48,243 nt of DNA, from positions 1 to 48,243 of the forward strand of contig SICG01000007.1 in assembly GCA_009691525.1 (NCBI GenBank), read 5' to 3'. This document shows, piece by piece, positions 1 through 7,319 of this stretch (its first letter is position 1; each line of letters begins with the position of its first letter). The notes below the pieces were generated by a model. It was not told where the DNA came from, did not search any database, and saw only the letters and a list, made by a program, of their open reading frames with translations. The stretch comes from Candidatus Latescibacterota bacterium (GTDB lineage: Bacteria; Latescibacterota; UBA2968; UBA8231). The position numbers and the translations under genes were made by a program.

Positions 1-681
1 AGCCAGGCGGTAGAGCGGCGGAAGACAGCGACGCGCGCGTGCCAACCCTTCCAGGAGTTGGGCGGCGTACCCCGAGAACTCCTGCCCCAAGGTGAGGGGC
101 TCATCATCCTGAAGGTGAGTCCGTCCGATCATTGGAACTTGGGAGAAGGCCTCGGCTTTCGTCGCCAGGGTGCGATGTAATTCTACGAGAGCCGGGACCA
201 ACTGGCCGTGAATGTTTTCGGCAGCCGCGATATTCATCGCCGATGGAAAGGTGTCATTGGATGACTGCCCGTAGTTGACGTGATCGTTGGGATGCACCGG
301 GTGCTTTGCGCCTAGCTTCCCTCCGGCCAGTTCATTTGCCCGATTGGCGATCACCTCGTTGGCATTCATGTTGGTCTGGGTACCACTGCCCGTCTGCCAG
401 ACTGGCACCGGGAAGTGGTCGTCCCACCTCCCTGCGATCACCTCCTCTGTCGCCTGCACGATCAGGTCGGCGATTCGCTCGTCAAGCATCCCGAGGTCCT
501 TGTTGGCCAGAACCGCAGCTTTCTTGACCTTGCCCATTGCCTGGATCAGTTCCCGAGGGAAGCGATCGATACCTGCACCGACCCGGAAGTTGTCCAGGGC
601 GCGCTGGGTTTGGGCGCCATAGTAACAGTGGATTGGAACACTCACTGGCCCGACACTGTCCCATTCGATCCGTGTTTCCAT
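1..681 (-). CDS. fumC: Class II fumarate hydratase, N-terminal part (cut by window edge)
   Basis: Reversible hydration of fumarate to malate in the TCA cycle, cytoplasmic. The ORF track misses it because the frame has no stop inside the window. Translating the minus strand from ATG at 681 gives [11 protein letters not shown], then [11 protein letters not shown], the active-site region [28 protein letters not shown] and [16 protein letters not shown], in the order and spacing of the fumarase C/aspartase superfamily. About 227 codons are visible, roughly half of the usual 460. GGAG lies about 10 bases before the ATG. The VHPNDHVN and VWQTGSGTQ forms favour fumarase over aspartase or argininosuccinate lyase. 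It is divergent from the envelope cluster, and the two share an AT-rich promoter region. Confidence 0.93.
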   Translation of the reverse strand, partial: METRIEWDSVGPVSVPIHCYYGAQTQRALDNFRVGAGIDRFPRELIQAMGKVKKAAVLANKDLGMLDERIADLIVQATEEVIAGRWDDHFPVPVWQTGSGTQTNMNANEVIANRANELAGGKLGAKHPVHPNDHVNYGQSSNDTFPSAMNIAAAENIHGQLVPALVELHRTLATKAEAFSQVPMIGRTHLQDDEPLTLGQEFSGYAAQLLEGLARARRCLPPLYRLA

Positions 682-745
682 GTTTCCCAAACTCCAACGC
701 GGGTGCGGGTAACGGGTGAGGTGAAATTGACAAAAAATTATTCAT

Positions 746-774
746 TTGACAAGGAATGAGAAAAATAGTTAAAT
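746..774 (+). promoter_or_regulatory. Sigma70-like promoter for the envelope cluster
   Basis: Perfect -35 TTGACA at 746-751, a 17-base spacer and -10 TTAAAT at 769-774 (4/6 match). They lie in an unusually AT-rich stretch and imply a transcript start near 781, about 77 bases before the ATG at 858. A second TTGACA at 727-732 has no good -10. Confidence 0.55.
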
Positions 775-790
775 AGAGCGGGTTTTTCAA
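762..790 (-). promoter_or_regulatory. Possible divergent promoter for fumC
   Basis: On the minus strand, TTGAAA (plus 785-790) is 17 bases from TATTTT (plus 762-767), giving a leader of about 74 bases before the fumC ATG. It physically overlaps the plus-strand promoter, so the two could exclude each other. Both boxes are imperfect. Confidence 0.35.
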
Positions 791-857
791 AATTCGCAGG
801 TCCTTGTGACGAGGCAAAGAGTCACCTCAGGATTCGTTTTTGACCTCCGGGAGTGTC

Positions 858-2942
858 ATGGGCACAGCAACGGATGGAATGCCCAGAATTTTGAAGCTGG
901 CGATCCCAATTTGGATGTTGTGCCAACTGCTTCGGGGAACCCCGCTGGCTGCCGCTGCGCCGGTTTACTGGCAGGTGGGAGGCGCTGACGGAGAGTCATG
1001 GTCAGCCTGGACCGGTCTGAACGTGATGACAGACGACGCTGCGGCTCCAGGTGCTATCCAGCCCTTGGAGCTCAAACCGGACCAGAACATAGTCACCCGG
1101 TTGCCCAATTGGACCCGCTACCGGGAGCCCATCGACATGCATTACCGCGAAGGTATGCCCCGGGTCTGGCGGGGAATAGGAGATATCGCCAGGCCTGGTC
1201 ATGTGACCCTTGAGACCGAGTTCATCGACGGGGACATCAATACCTTCTCTATCTCCAGGGGCTATGTAGCCGGCGGGGGGAAGGGCGGAGTCTGGGGCGA
1301 GTTCTATACCCTGGACCTGGGGGCCCAGATCCCTGTAGATCGCTTTGTGCTGGTTCCTCCAGATGGAGTGGATCCCTATTACCAGGATCCGTACCGCCCC
1401 AACTACAAATTCAATCAGTACCAGCTGACTGCCAGTAACGACAAGGCCTTGGTGGAAAGTCAGGTGGAGACGGCCGGCGGCGTGCAGGGGGTTGAGTGCG
1501 CCTGTCCTGATTATTACCAGTCCCTGGACATCCCCCTAGCCAGTGTAAACCAGAATTTCGATCCGGTCATCAATGTCGTTTTCCCCTTGCAGTATCTGCG
1601 CTTCCTGCGCATGCGATTGATCCCGGATTCATATGGGAGTTTCAACCGCTTTGCCATCGCAGATTTTGAAGTGTACGGCCGGGGTTTTGTGCCAAAGGCG
1701 ACCTGGGAATCGGAGGTGATCGATCTGGGGGAAGTGGTCAACCTGGGGCAGGTGGTCCTGGGCATCAGCAAATGGCGCCGGGAAGGGGATCGCCTCGTGC
1801 CCGCGCCAGAGGCAGAGGTCGGGGTCGAGGTGAAGATCAAGACGGGTCTAGACGACACCCCGATAGCCTACCACAGCTACAATGACCTGGGCGAACCCGT
1901 AGAGGTGAGCCAAGCGGCATACGAGGGCATGAAGCCCAGGGTATGGCCCTGGGACCCAGCCGCCGTGGATTGGCAGGGACCTATTTCGGATGACCGACGG
2001 AATTGGAGTTTCCGGTCAGCGCCCATCCGGTCTTCGGGCGAGCACCCGCGAGTGCCGCGCGGACGGTACCTACAGGTGCAGGTGCTCATGGAGACCCAAG
2101 GTCTGTGGGAGTTTGCCCGCGTGGATTCGGTGGGGATCGAGGCGGCGCCCTTGCTGGCAGAGCGGGTGGTGGGGGAAGTCGCCGTACTCGGCGCTCTCCA
2201 GCCTCAGGGACACCTGGTGCAAGTCCAGGCAGGGGAACCTACCGAGTTCCTCTACGACATCCGGGCGGATTTTGCCGCCAAAGGGCAGGTGGGCTTCGAT
2301 GCGGTGCGCGTGTTGACGCCGGCGACAGCAGAGTTTAAGGGCTTGTGGATGGGGGAGCCTTGGGTTCCGGACACGCCGGATAGTGTGGTTGCGGAAGCCC
2401 AGGGGTTTGTGGTGTATTTGCCGCAGCGGGTGAGTCAGGCCAATGGAAAGCGCTTGCGCCTCCAATTGGAGACGGCGGTATACGGGGCTTCTGAGGAATT
2501 GGGTGCAGAGATATTCGAGCGGACAGCCCCCAGCGTATTGCAGGAGGTGGAGGCAGGTGACGTGAGTCCAGAGCTGGGGACCGATCAATTGCGAGTGGTG
2601 GCCTCGGGTGCGTCTCTCTTGACGGTATTGGGCAAGGTAGAGGCGCGTCCGCAGGTTATTACCCCGCAAGGGGATGGCATAAATGACCGGGTGCAGATCG
2701 GCTATACCCTGTTCCGGGTGCTGGTGGCTGCGCAGGTAAAGGTGGAGGTATACACCCTGGGAGGGGGCCGGGTGTGGTGCTTGCAGGCGGGAACACAGGG
2801 AGCAGGAACACATGTAGTTGAATGGGACGGGCGAGATGACCAAAGGAAATTGGTCGCGCCAGGCATGTACCTGGCACGGGTGCAGGTGGAGACGGATCAG
2901 GGAGTGTTGGCCAAGATCCTTCCCATTGCCGTGACTTATTGA
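858..2942 (+). CDS. Secreted discoidin-like/FlgD-Ig surface protein, paralogue 1
   Basis: 694 aa. The ORF track opens at TTG 840, but ATG 858 has GGGAG five bases upstream and starts a plausible signal peptide (hydrophobic IPIWMLCQLL, then AAAAP). Residues about 110-230 resemble an F5/8-C (discoidin) fold: FIDGDINTF followed by YTLDLGAQIPVDRFVL. A middle block carries GPISDDRRNWS and PRGRYLQVQV, shared with the next two genes. The last ~95 residues are a CHU_C/FlgD-Ig-like beta domain beginning ITPQGDGINDRVQIGY and including VEWDGRDDQRK, ending IAVTY. It is probably exported and surface-bound, with glycan binding inferred only from the fold. First of three tandem paralogues. I know no specific name for the family. 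Confidence 0.8.
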   Translation: MGTATDGMPRILKLAIPIWMLCQLLRGTPLAAAAPVYWQVGGADGESWSAWTGLNVMTDDAAAPGAIQPLELKPDQNIVTRLPNWTRYREPIDMHYREGMPRVWRGIGDIARPGHVTLETEFIDGDINTFSISRGYVAGGGKGGVWGEFYTLDLGAQIPVDRFVLVPPDGVDPYYQDPYRPNYKFNQYQLTASNDKALVESQVETAGGVQGVECACPDYYQSLDIPLASVNQNFDPVINVVFPLQYLRFLRMRLIPDSYGSFNRFAIADFEVYGRGFVPKATWESEVIDLGEVVNLGQVVLGISKWRREGDRLVPAPEAEVGVEVKIKTGLDDTPIAYHSYNDLGEPVEVSQAAYEGMKPRVWPWDPAAVDWQGPISDDRRNWSFRSAPIRSSGEHPRVPRGRYLQVQVLMETQGLWEFARVDSVGIEAAPLLAERVVGEVAVLGALQPQGHLVQVQAGEPTEFLYDIRADFAAKGQVGFDAVRVLTPATAEFKGLWMGEPWVPDTPDSVVAEAQGFVVYLPQRVSQANGKRLRLQLETAVYGASEELGAEIFERTAPSVLQEVEAGDVSPELGTDQLRVVASGASLLTVLGKVEARPQVITPQGDGINDRVQIGYTLFRVLVAAQVKVEVYTLGGGRVWCLQAGTQGAGTHVVEWDGRDDQRKLVAPGMYLARVQVETDQGVLAKILPIAVTY

Positions 2943-2982
2943 AGGGCGTGGTCTTGTCCCTCCCGTGGAGATATTGAGATCC

Positions 2983-4959
2983 ATGTCCTCTAGACCGCCG
3001 AGAGATGATAATTCACAGAAACCTCGCTCCTGGGCACTGGCCTTGGAAGCGGTTGTAGGCGCACTGCTCCTGGTAAGTCAAACCGCTCAGTCGGTGGACG
3101 GAGAGGTGAGGCAGTGGAGCATCGGAGCTGGAGGCTTGTCCTGGCAATCGCAGGTGCTTTCGGCAACGGCGATTGGTTTTGGCACTCCCGGGGCGATTCA
3201 GCTTCTGAGTTTCAAATCCGATCAGGATATTATTCCGCAGTTGCCGTGGGACGATGGCTTTCCTTCGGGCTATGTCGCAGAGCAGTCGCAGGCGCGGATC
3301 TGGGACAATATCTCTCTGAAGGAGCCAAACCTGCCCATCGTGGATGGGGTTGATACCAGCTCCACCGGAAACCGGTTCAAACGATTTGGGGTTTCCCAGC
3401 AAGGTACGAGTATTTTCTTTGACCTGGGCACCCGGTTCCCAGTGAACAAAATCGCGTTTTTCCCCCGCCAGACGGGTCAGGATGATCAGGGCCGCCCGTA
3501 CCGGGATGACTATATCCGGGGCTATGAGATCTCTGTCAATGGCGGCAAGAGCTTCAATCAGGAAGACGCGCCGATCTACTCTCTCCTGAAGCGGGAGGAG
3601 TTCACCGCCAAGGACTACACGGAAATCCTTTTCCCGCTGCAGTTCGTCCGTTATATCCGCCTGGAAATAACCTCTGCTAATCCCTTCGAAATCGCCGAAT
3701 TTCAGGTGTTTGGCACCGGCTTTGCCCCGCGCGGAATCTACCGCTCCAAGGTGGTAGACCTTGGGGAGACGGCCAACTTCAGTCGGCTCGAGTGGGAGAT
3801 CGAGATGCTCCGGCAGGTGGGCGACAGTCTGGCGGTGGTGCCGGCAGCAGACGCCGGGGTATCAGTGCGGATGCGCACCGGAGTGGACAGCACGGCCTTG
3901 GTCTACTACAAATACACCAACTTGTTCACTGGGGAGCGCACCGAGGTCTCCGAGAGCGCATACCGCAAACTGGATGAACAGTTGCAGGGGCCGGTTGGCG
4001 ATGACGTGACCAATTGGAGTTCCTGGTCCGCGCCTTTTCTCACCTCCGGGCGGCAGATTGATTTGCCAAGTCCACGCCGCTACTTCCAGTTCGAGATCGC
4101 GGCGGAGAGCCGGGCCATTTTGGATGGGGTGAGGGTCAAATCCCTGGCCGTTGAACACTCCATCCCGCCCCTGGCCCAGCAGTTGATCGGTGAGATATCA
4201 GAGCTGGACACGCCGCGACCGGTGGGCAACGTGCCCATCGTGCAGGCCGGAGTGAAATCCACCTTTGCCTGTGATGTCATCGCCGATGTAATCGGCACGG
4301 ATGTCGGGTTTGATGCACTGCAAATCTCCATGCCGGGGAACCCTCACTTTAAGGGATTCCTTCTCGGTAGCCCGCTAGCCAGTGTCACCCCCGATAGCAT
4401 CGAGGAGACCTCTGGCAGCCTGAAGGTGTTCTTCCCTTCGCATCGGGTCGAGTCTAGAGCCTCCGGTACCATGCGGGTGGTCTTCGAGACCGAGATATTC
4501 GTGCAGGGGACGTTTTTCCAGGCCGAGGCTTTTGACACCCAAGGGGCGGATCTGCCGCAGCGGGTATTGCCCGGGGATGCCAACCCCGAGGTGTCGACCA
4601 ATGCGCTGCGGGTGTTGACCTCGGAGGGGTCCACCAGGGATCTCTTGTCCACTTTCGTAGTTTCCCCACAGCTGATCACGCCCAATCAGGATGGCCTCAA
4701 CGACCAGGCAGGCATCGCCTACACCCTGGTGCAACTGGTCCGGCCCGTCAGCGTCGAGGCGATGGTCTACGATCTGGCCGGCCGGCGGGTGAGGGCTCTC
4801 TTTTCCGAGGCTGAAGGTAGCGGCTCATATACCTGGTCCTGGGATGGCCGTGACGATGACAGAAAACTGCTGCCGGTTGGGATATATCTAATCAGACTAG
4901 AGGCAAAGACCGAACGGGGAAGTTTCGTACGGACAAGGAGCATCGGGGTGGTGTATTGA
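2983..4959 (+). CDS. Secreted discoidin-like/FlgD-Ig surface protein, paralogue 2
   Basis: 658 aa from ATG 2983. GTG 2965 and TTG 2974 are alternatives; GGAG at 2967-2970 is a little far from the ATG. The N-terminus has a hydrophobic stretch VVGALLLVSQT typical of a signal peptide. Order of parts matches paralogue 1: discoidin-like segment (IVDGVDTS, IFFDLGTRFPVNKIAFF), middle block (GPVGDDVTNWSSWSAP, SPRRYFQFEI), linker VGFDALQISMPG and a C-terminal FlgD-Ig-like domain (ITPNQDGLNDQ, WDGRDDDRKLLP) ending IGVVY. It follows paralogue 1 by 40 bases, so the two are probably co-transcribed. Function unknown; surface binding or adhesion is inferred. Confidence 0.8.
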   Translation: MSSRPPRDDNSQKPRSWALALEAVVGALLLVSQTAQSVDGEVRQWSIGAGGLSWQSQVLSATAIGFGTPGAIQLLSFKSDQDIIPQLPWDDGFPSGYVAEQSQARIWDNISLKEPNLPIVDGVDTSSTGNRFKRFGVSQQGTSIFFDLGTRFPVNKIAFFPRQTGQDDQGRPYRDDYIRGYEISVNGGKSFNQEDAPIYSLLKREEFTAKDYTEILFPLQFVRYIRLEITSANPFEIAEFQVFGTGFAPRGIYRSKVVDLGETANFSRLEWEIEMLRQVGDSLAVVPAADAGVSVRMRTGVDSTALVYYKYTNLFTGERTEVSESAYRKLDEQLQGPVGDDVTNWSSWSAPFLTSGRQIDLPSPRRYFQFEIAAESRAILDGVRVKSLAVEHSIPPLAQQLIGEISELDTPRPVGNVPIVQAGVKSTFACDVIADVIGTDVGFDALQISMPGNPHFKGFLLGSPLASVTPDSIEETSGSLKVFFPSHRVESRASGTMRVVFETEIFVQGTFFQAEAFDTQGADLPQRVLPGDANPEVSTNALRVLTSEGSTRDLLSTFVVSPQLITPNQDGLNDQAGIAYTLVQLVRPVSVEAMVYDLAGRRVRALFSEAEGSGSYTWSWDGRDDDRKLLPVGIYLIRLEAKTERGSFVRTRSIGVVY

Positions 4960-5002
4960 AAGAGCAAAAGGGTTTTTCACCTGCCGCCGCGAAGGTTGTC
5001 CA

Positions 5003-7309
5003 GTGAAAAAGCGCCTGGAGTTCCATAGGTGGTTTCTGTTGTTTTCGCTGTTGTCAGTCACCGGCGCAAGTGGCCAAAGCGTATACAAGGTGAACCAGAA
5101 GGCCCAGTGGGAAGAGTGGAAGTTTCCAATAGGAGCCATTGAGTTGAGGGACGATGGTTCGATCAAGCCGGTGAGATTCGAGCAGCCTTTCAATGCGGCG
5201 CCTAGTGCGCCCCAGTTCAGCCATAAGCTGAAACAGGCGGGTGTGGTACAGGGAGGCGTATGGCGGGTCGGTTCGAATCCAACCAGGGCTCGCAACATCA
5301 TCGATGGCGATCCCGAGACCTTCTGGAAGCCCGACCCGGCAGACCCCTTGGACAAGTGGTGGCTCGAAATAGACTTGGGCCGGGTGGTAGCGGTCAAGGA
5401 GGTTCGCTTGCATTTCCCCGATAAGGAAGAGGCGCGTCCTCTGAGGGGGTTCAGGGTTTTTGGTGCAGATGGCAAGCTGGCCTCCGAAACTGAGGATATC
5501 TTCTCCTTCCAATTCATCGGCGGGACGACCAAGTGGAATGAGCAGACCCTATTGAGCTATCCGGTGGCGTTCGGCGAAACGACCAAAGCCGTCTTGCGCT
5601 GGGGAGAGACTCAAGCCGGTGAAGATACCTCCACGGCCTTCGCCCCGGTCCAGTACCTGCGAATCATCGTCGATGCCAAGAGCCCGGATGCGGCGCTCGC
5701 AGAGGTGGAGGTCATCAGTTTTGGCGAGAACATCGCCCCAGGCACGCTGGCACGCGGCGGGTTCATCGACGATCGGGGCAAGGGGCGCACCGCCGGCATG
5801 GTGGATGGCGATATGAATTCTTTTTGGGAGGAACTGGATGCTGCGGCGAGTGCTACGGACCGCACCCAGTGGAATTGGGATCTAGGGGCGGTGTATTGGA
5901 TAAACCGGGTAGTCTTCGCCGCCTTCCAGCTGCATACCACCTGGTACCCCCCTAGGATCTTGGCGCACCGTCTGCTGGGTTCGGATGGCAGATTGAATCC
6001 CTCAGGGGATCTCGACTTTGACTTGCTCTTCGACTTTCCCGATCCGCGGACCTGGTCCAATCCCGAGCCCCTCACCTATTTCTTTTCTCCCTATCTGAAG
6101 TTGCGCAACATGTTCATGCTCTTTCCTGCCGGCGAAAGCGGAGCAATAGCGGAGGCTTTCGTCTACCCGGTCGGCTATGTCGCCCAAGTGGACCTGACCT
6201 CGGGTTACATCGAGATCAGCAATAGACCGAAGGTGCTTCAGACCTTGAACTGGGAGGTGGATCTGCCCCCGGGCACCCAGGTGCAAGCGCAGACTCGATC
6301 GGGGAATACCCTAGTGGAACGCGCTGTCTATCGCCACAAGAACGGGACCGAGGTCAGCAAGGAGAAGTACGATGGTTTGATCAAGGCTCTCAAAGGCCCC
6401 ATAGACAAGGTTATCGAACCCGGAGACGACTGGAGTGGGTGGAGCAATGTGTACGGGTTTTCCGGGCAGGCTTTTCTCTCCCCTAGTCCGCGGCGGTATG
6501 TGCAGTTCAAGGTGTTCGTGGGGTCGGATCAACCGGAGACGGCGGCGACGCTGAAATCGCTTTCCCTGGCCTATACGGATGCCTTTCTGTCGGGTGCCGC
6601 AGGTGAGGTCTACCCCAAAGAGGCCAAGCCAGGGGTGTTGCAGACGTTCTCCTACCACCTCCACCCACAATTCGGATCTGGGGACCCTGGATTTAACCGC
6701 ATCCTGATAGAAACTCCCTCCCAGGTGGCGCCGGACAGCCTTGTAGTCAGAGTGGGCGGCGCCCTGGTCCAGCCAGCGACCGTGCGGGTTTTTCCCGATT
6801 CCTTCATCGTTGAACTGCCCCAGGTGGTGCGCCAGGATTCCGTGGAGGTTGAATTCCAGACCACGCCGCTGACCAATCCGTATCTGGTCAAAGCCTCGGT
6901 AGGCAAGACCCAGCAACCCGCGTTGTGGCAGTTGGCTGATCCAGCCGGCCGGTTCGCCACTACGGTCTTTTTGCCCCAGGCAGTGGAGGCCACTCGTTGG
7001 CTCGCTAATCTTTCATCCCAGCCGCTGGTTTTTACGCCCAACAACGATGGGATAAGGGACCAGGCAGAGATCCGCTTCTCAGTCCTAAAAGTGGTTGCGC
7101 AGCCCACCGTGCGTATTTACCGGCTAGATGGCAAGCTGGTTCAGGAATTGGCAGGACACCGCGACTCTGGCCAGTTATGGACTTACAACTGGTCTGGGAG
7201 CGACCGAAGCGGGGTACTGGTCCCTCCCGGTGTCTATGTGTGCCAGATAGGGCTTGAAACACAAGCTGGGGGAGAGACCTTGTCACGCACCATCAGTGTG
7301 GTCTATTGA
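5003..7309 (+). CDS. Secreted discoidin (F5/8-C)/FlgD-Ig surface protein, paralogue 3
   Basis: 768 aa from GTG 5003, with GAAGG seven bases upstream and a clear signal peptide (RWFLLFSLLSVTGASG). The most recognisable of the three. Residues ~90-150 form a convincing F5/8-C domain (NIIDGDPETFW, WWLEIDLGRVVAVKEVRLHF) and a second follows near 265-310 (MVDGDMNSFWEE, WNWDLGAVYWINRVVF). The middle block has GDDWSGWSNV and SPRRYVQFKV. The C-terminal ~100 residues are FlgD-Ig/CHU_C-like (FTPNNDGIRDQAEIRF, GVYVCQIGL), ending ISVVY. Discoidin domains usually bind glycans or lipids. The shared C-terminal domain and final Tyr suggest a common export or anchoring route, which is inference. Confidence 0.83.
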   Translation: MKKRLEFHRWFLLFSLLSVTGASGQSVYKVNQKAQWEEWKFPIGAIELRDDGSIKPVRFEQPFNAAPSAPQFSHKLKQAGVVQGGVWRVGSNPTRARNIIDGDPETFWKPDPADPLDKWWLEIDLGRVVAVKEVRLHFPDKEEARPLRGFRVFGADGKLASETEDIFSFQFIGGTTKWNEQTLLSYPVAFGETTKAVLRWGETQAGEDTSTAFAPVQYLRIIVDAKSPDAALAEVEVISFGENIAPGTLARGGFIDDRGKGRTAGMVDGDMNSFWEELDAAASATDRTQWNWDLGAVYWINRVVFAAFQLHTTWYPPRILAHRLLGSDGRLNPSGDLDFDLLFDFPDPRTWSNPEPLTYFFSPYLKLRNMFMLFPAGESGAIAEAFVYPVGYVAQVDLTSGYIEISNRPKVLQTLNWEVDLPPGTQVQAQTRSGNTLVERAVYRHKNGTEVSKEKYDGLIKALKGPIDKVIEPGDDWSGWSNVYGFSGQAFLSPSPRRYVQFKVFVGSDQPETAATLKSLSLAYTDAFLSGAAGEVYPKEAKPGVLQTFSYHLHPQFGSGDPGFNRILIETPSQVAPDSLVVRVGGALVQPATVRVFPDSFIVELPQVVRQDSVEVEFQTTPLTNPYLVKASVGKTQQPALWQLADPAGRFATTVFLPQAVEATRWLANLSSQPLVFTPNNDGIRDQAEIRFSVLKVVAQPTVRIYRLDGKLVQELAGHRDSGQLWTYNWSGSDRSGVLVPPGVYVCQIGLETQAGGETLSRTISVVY

Positions 7310-7319
7310 GGAGGGATTT

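Noticed and set aside
5265-5300. GGTTCGAATCC, resembling a tRNA T-loop
   Set aside because: No acceptor stem, anticodon arm or D-arm around it; it lies in the coding frame of the third discoidin paralogue.
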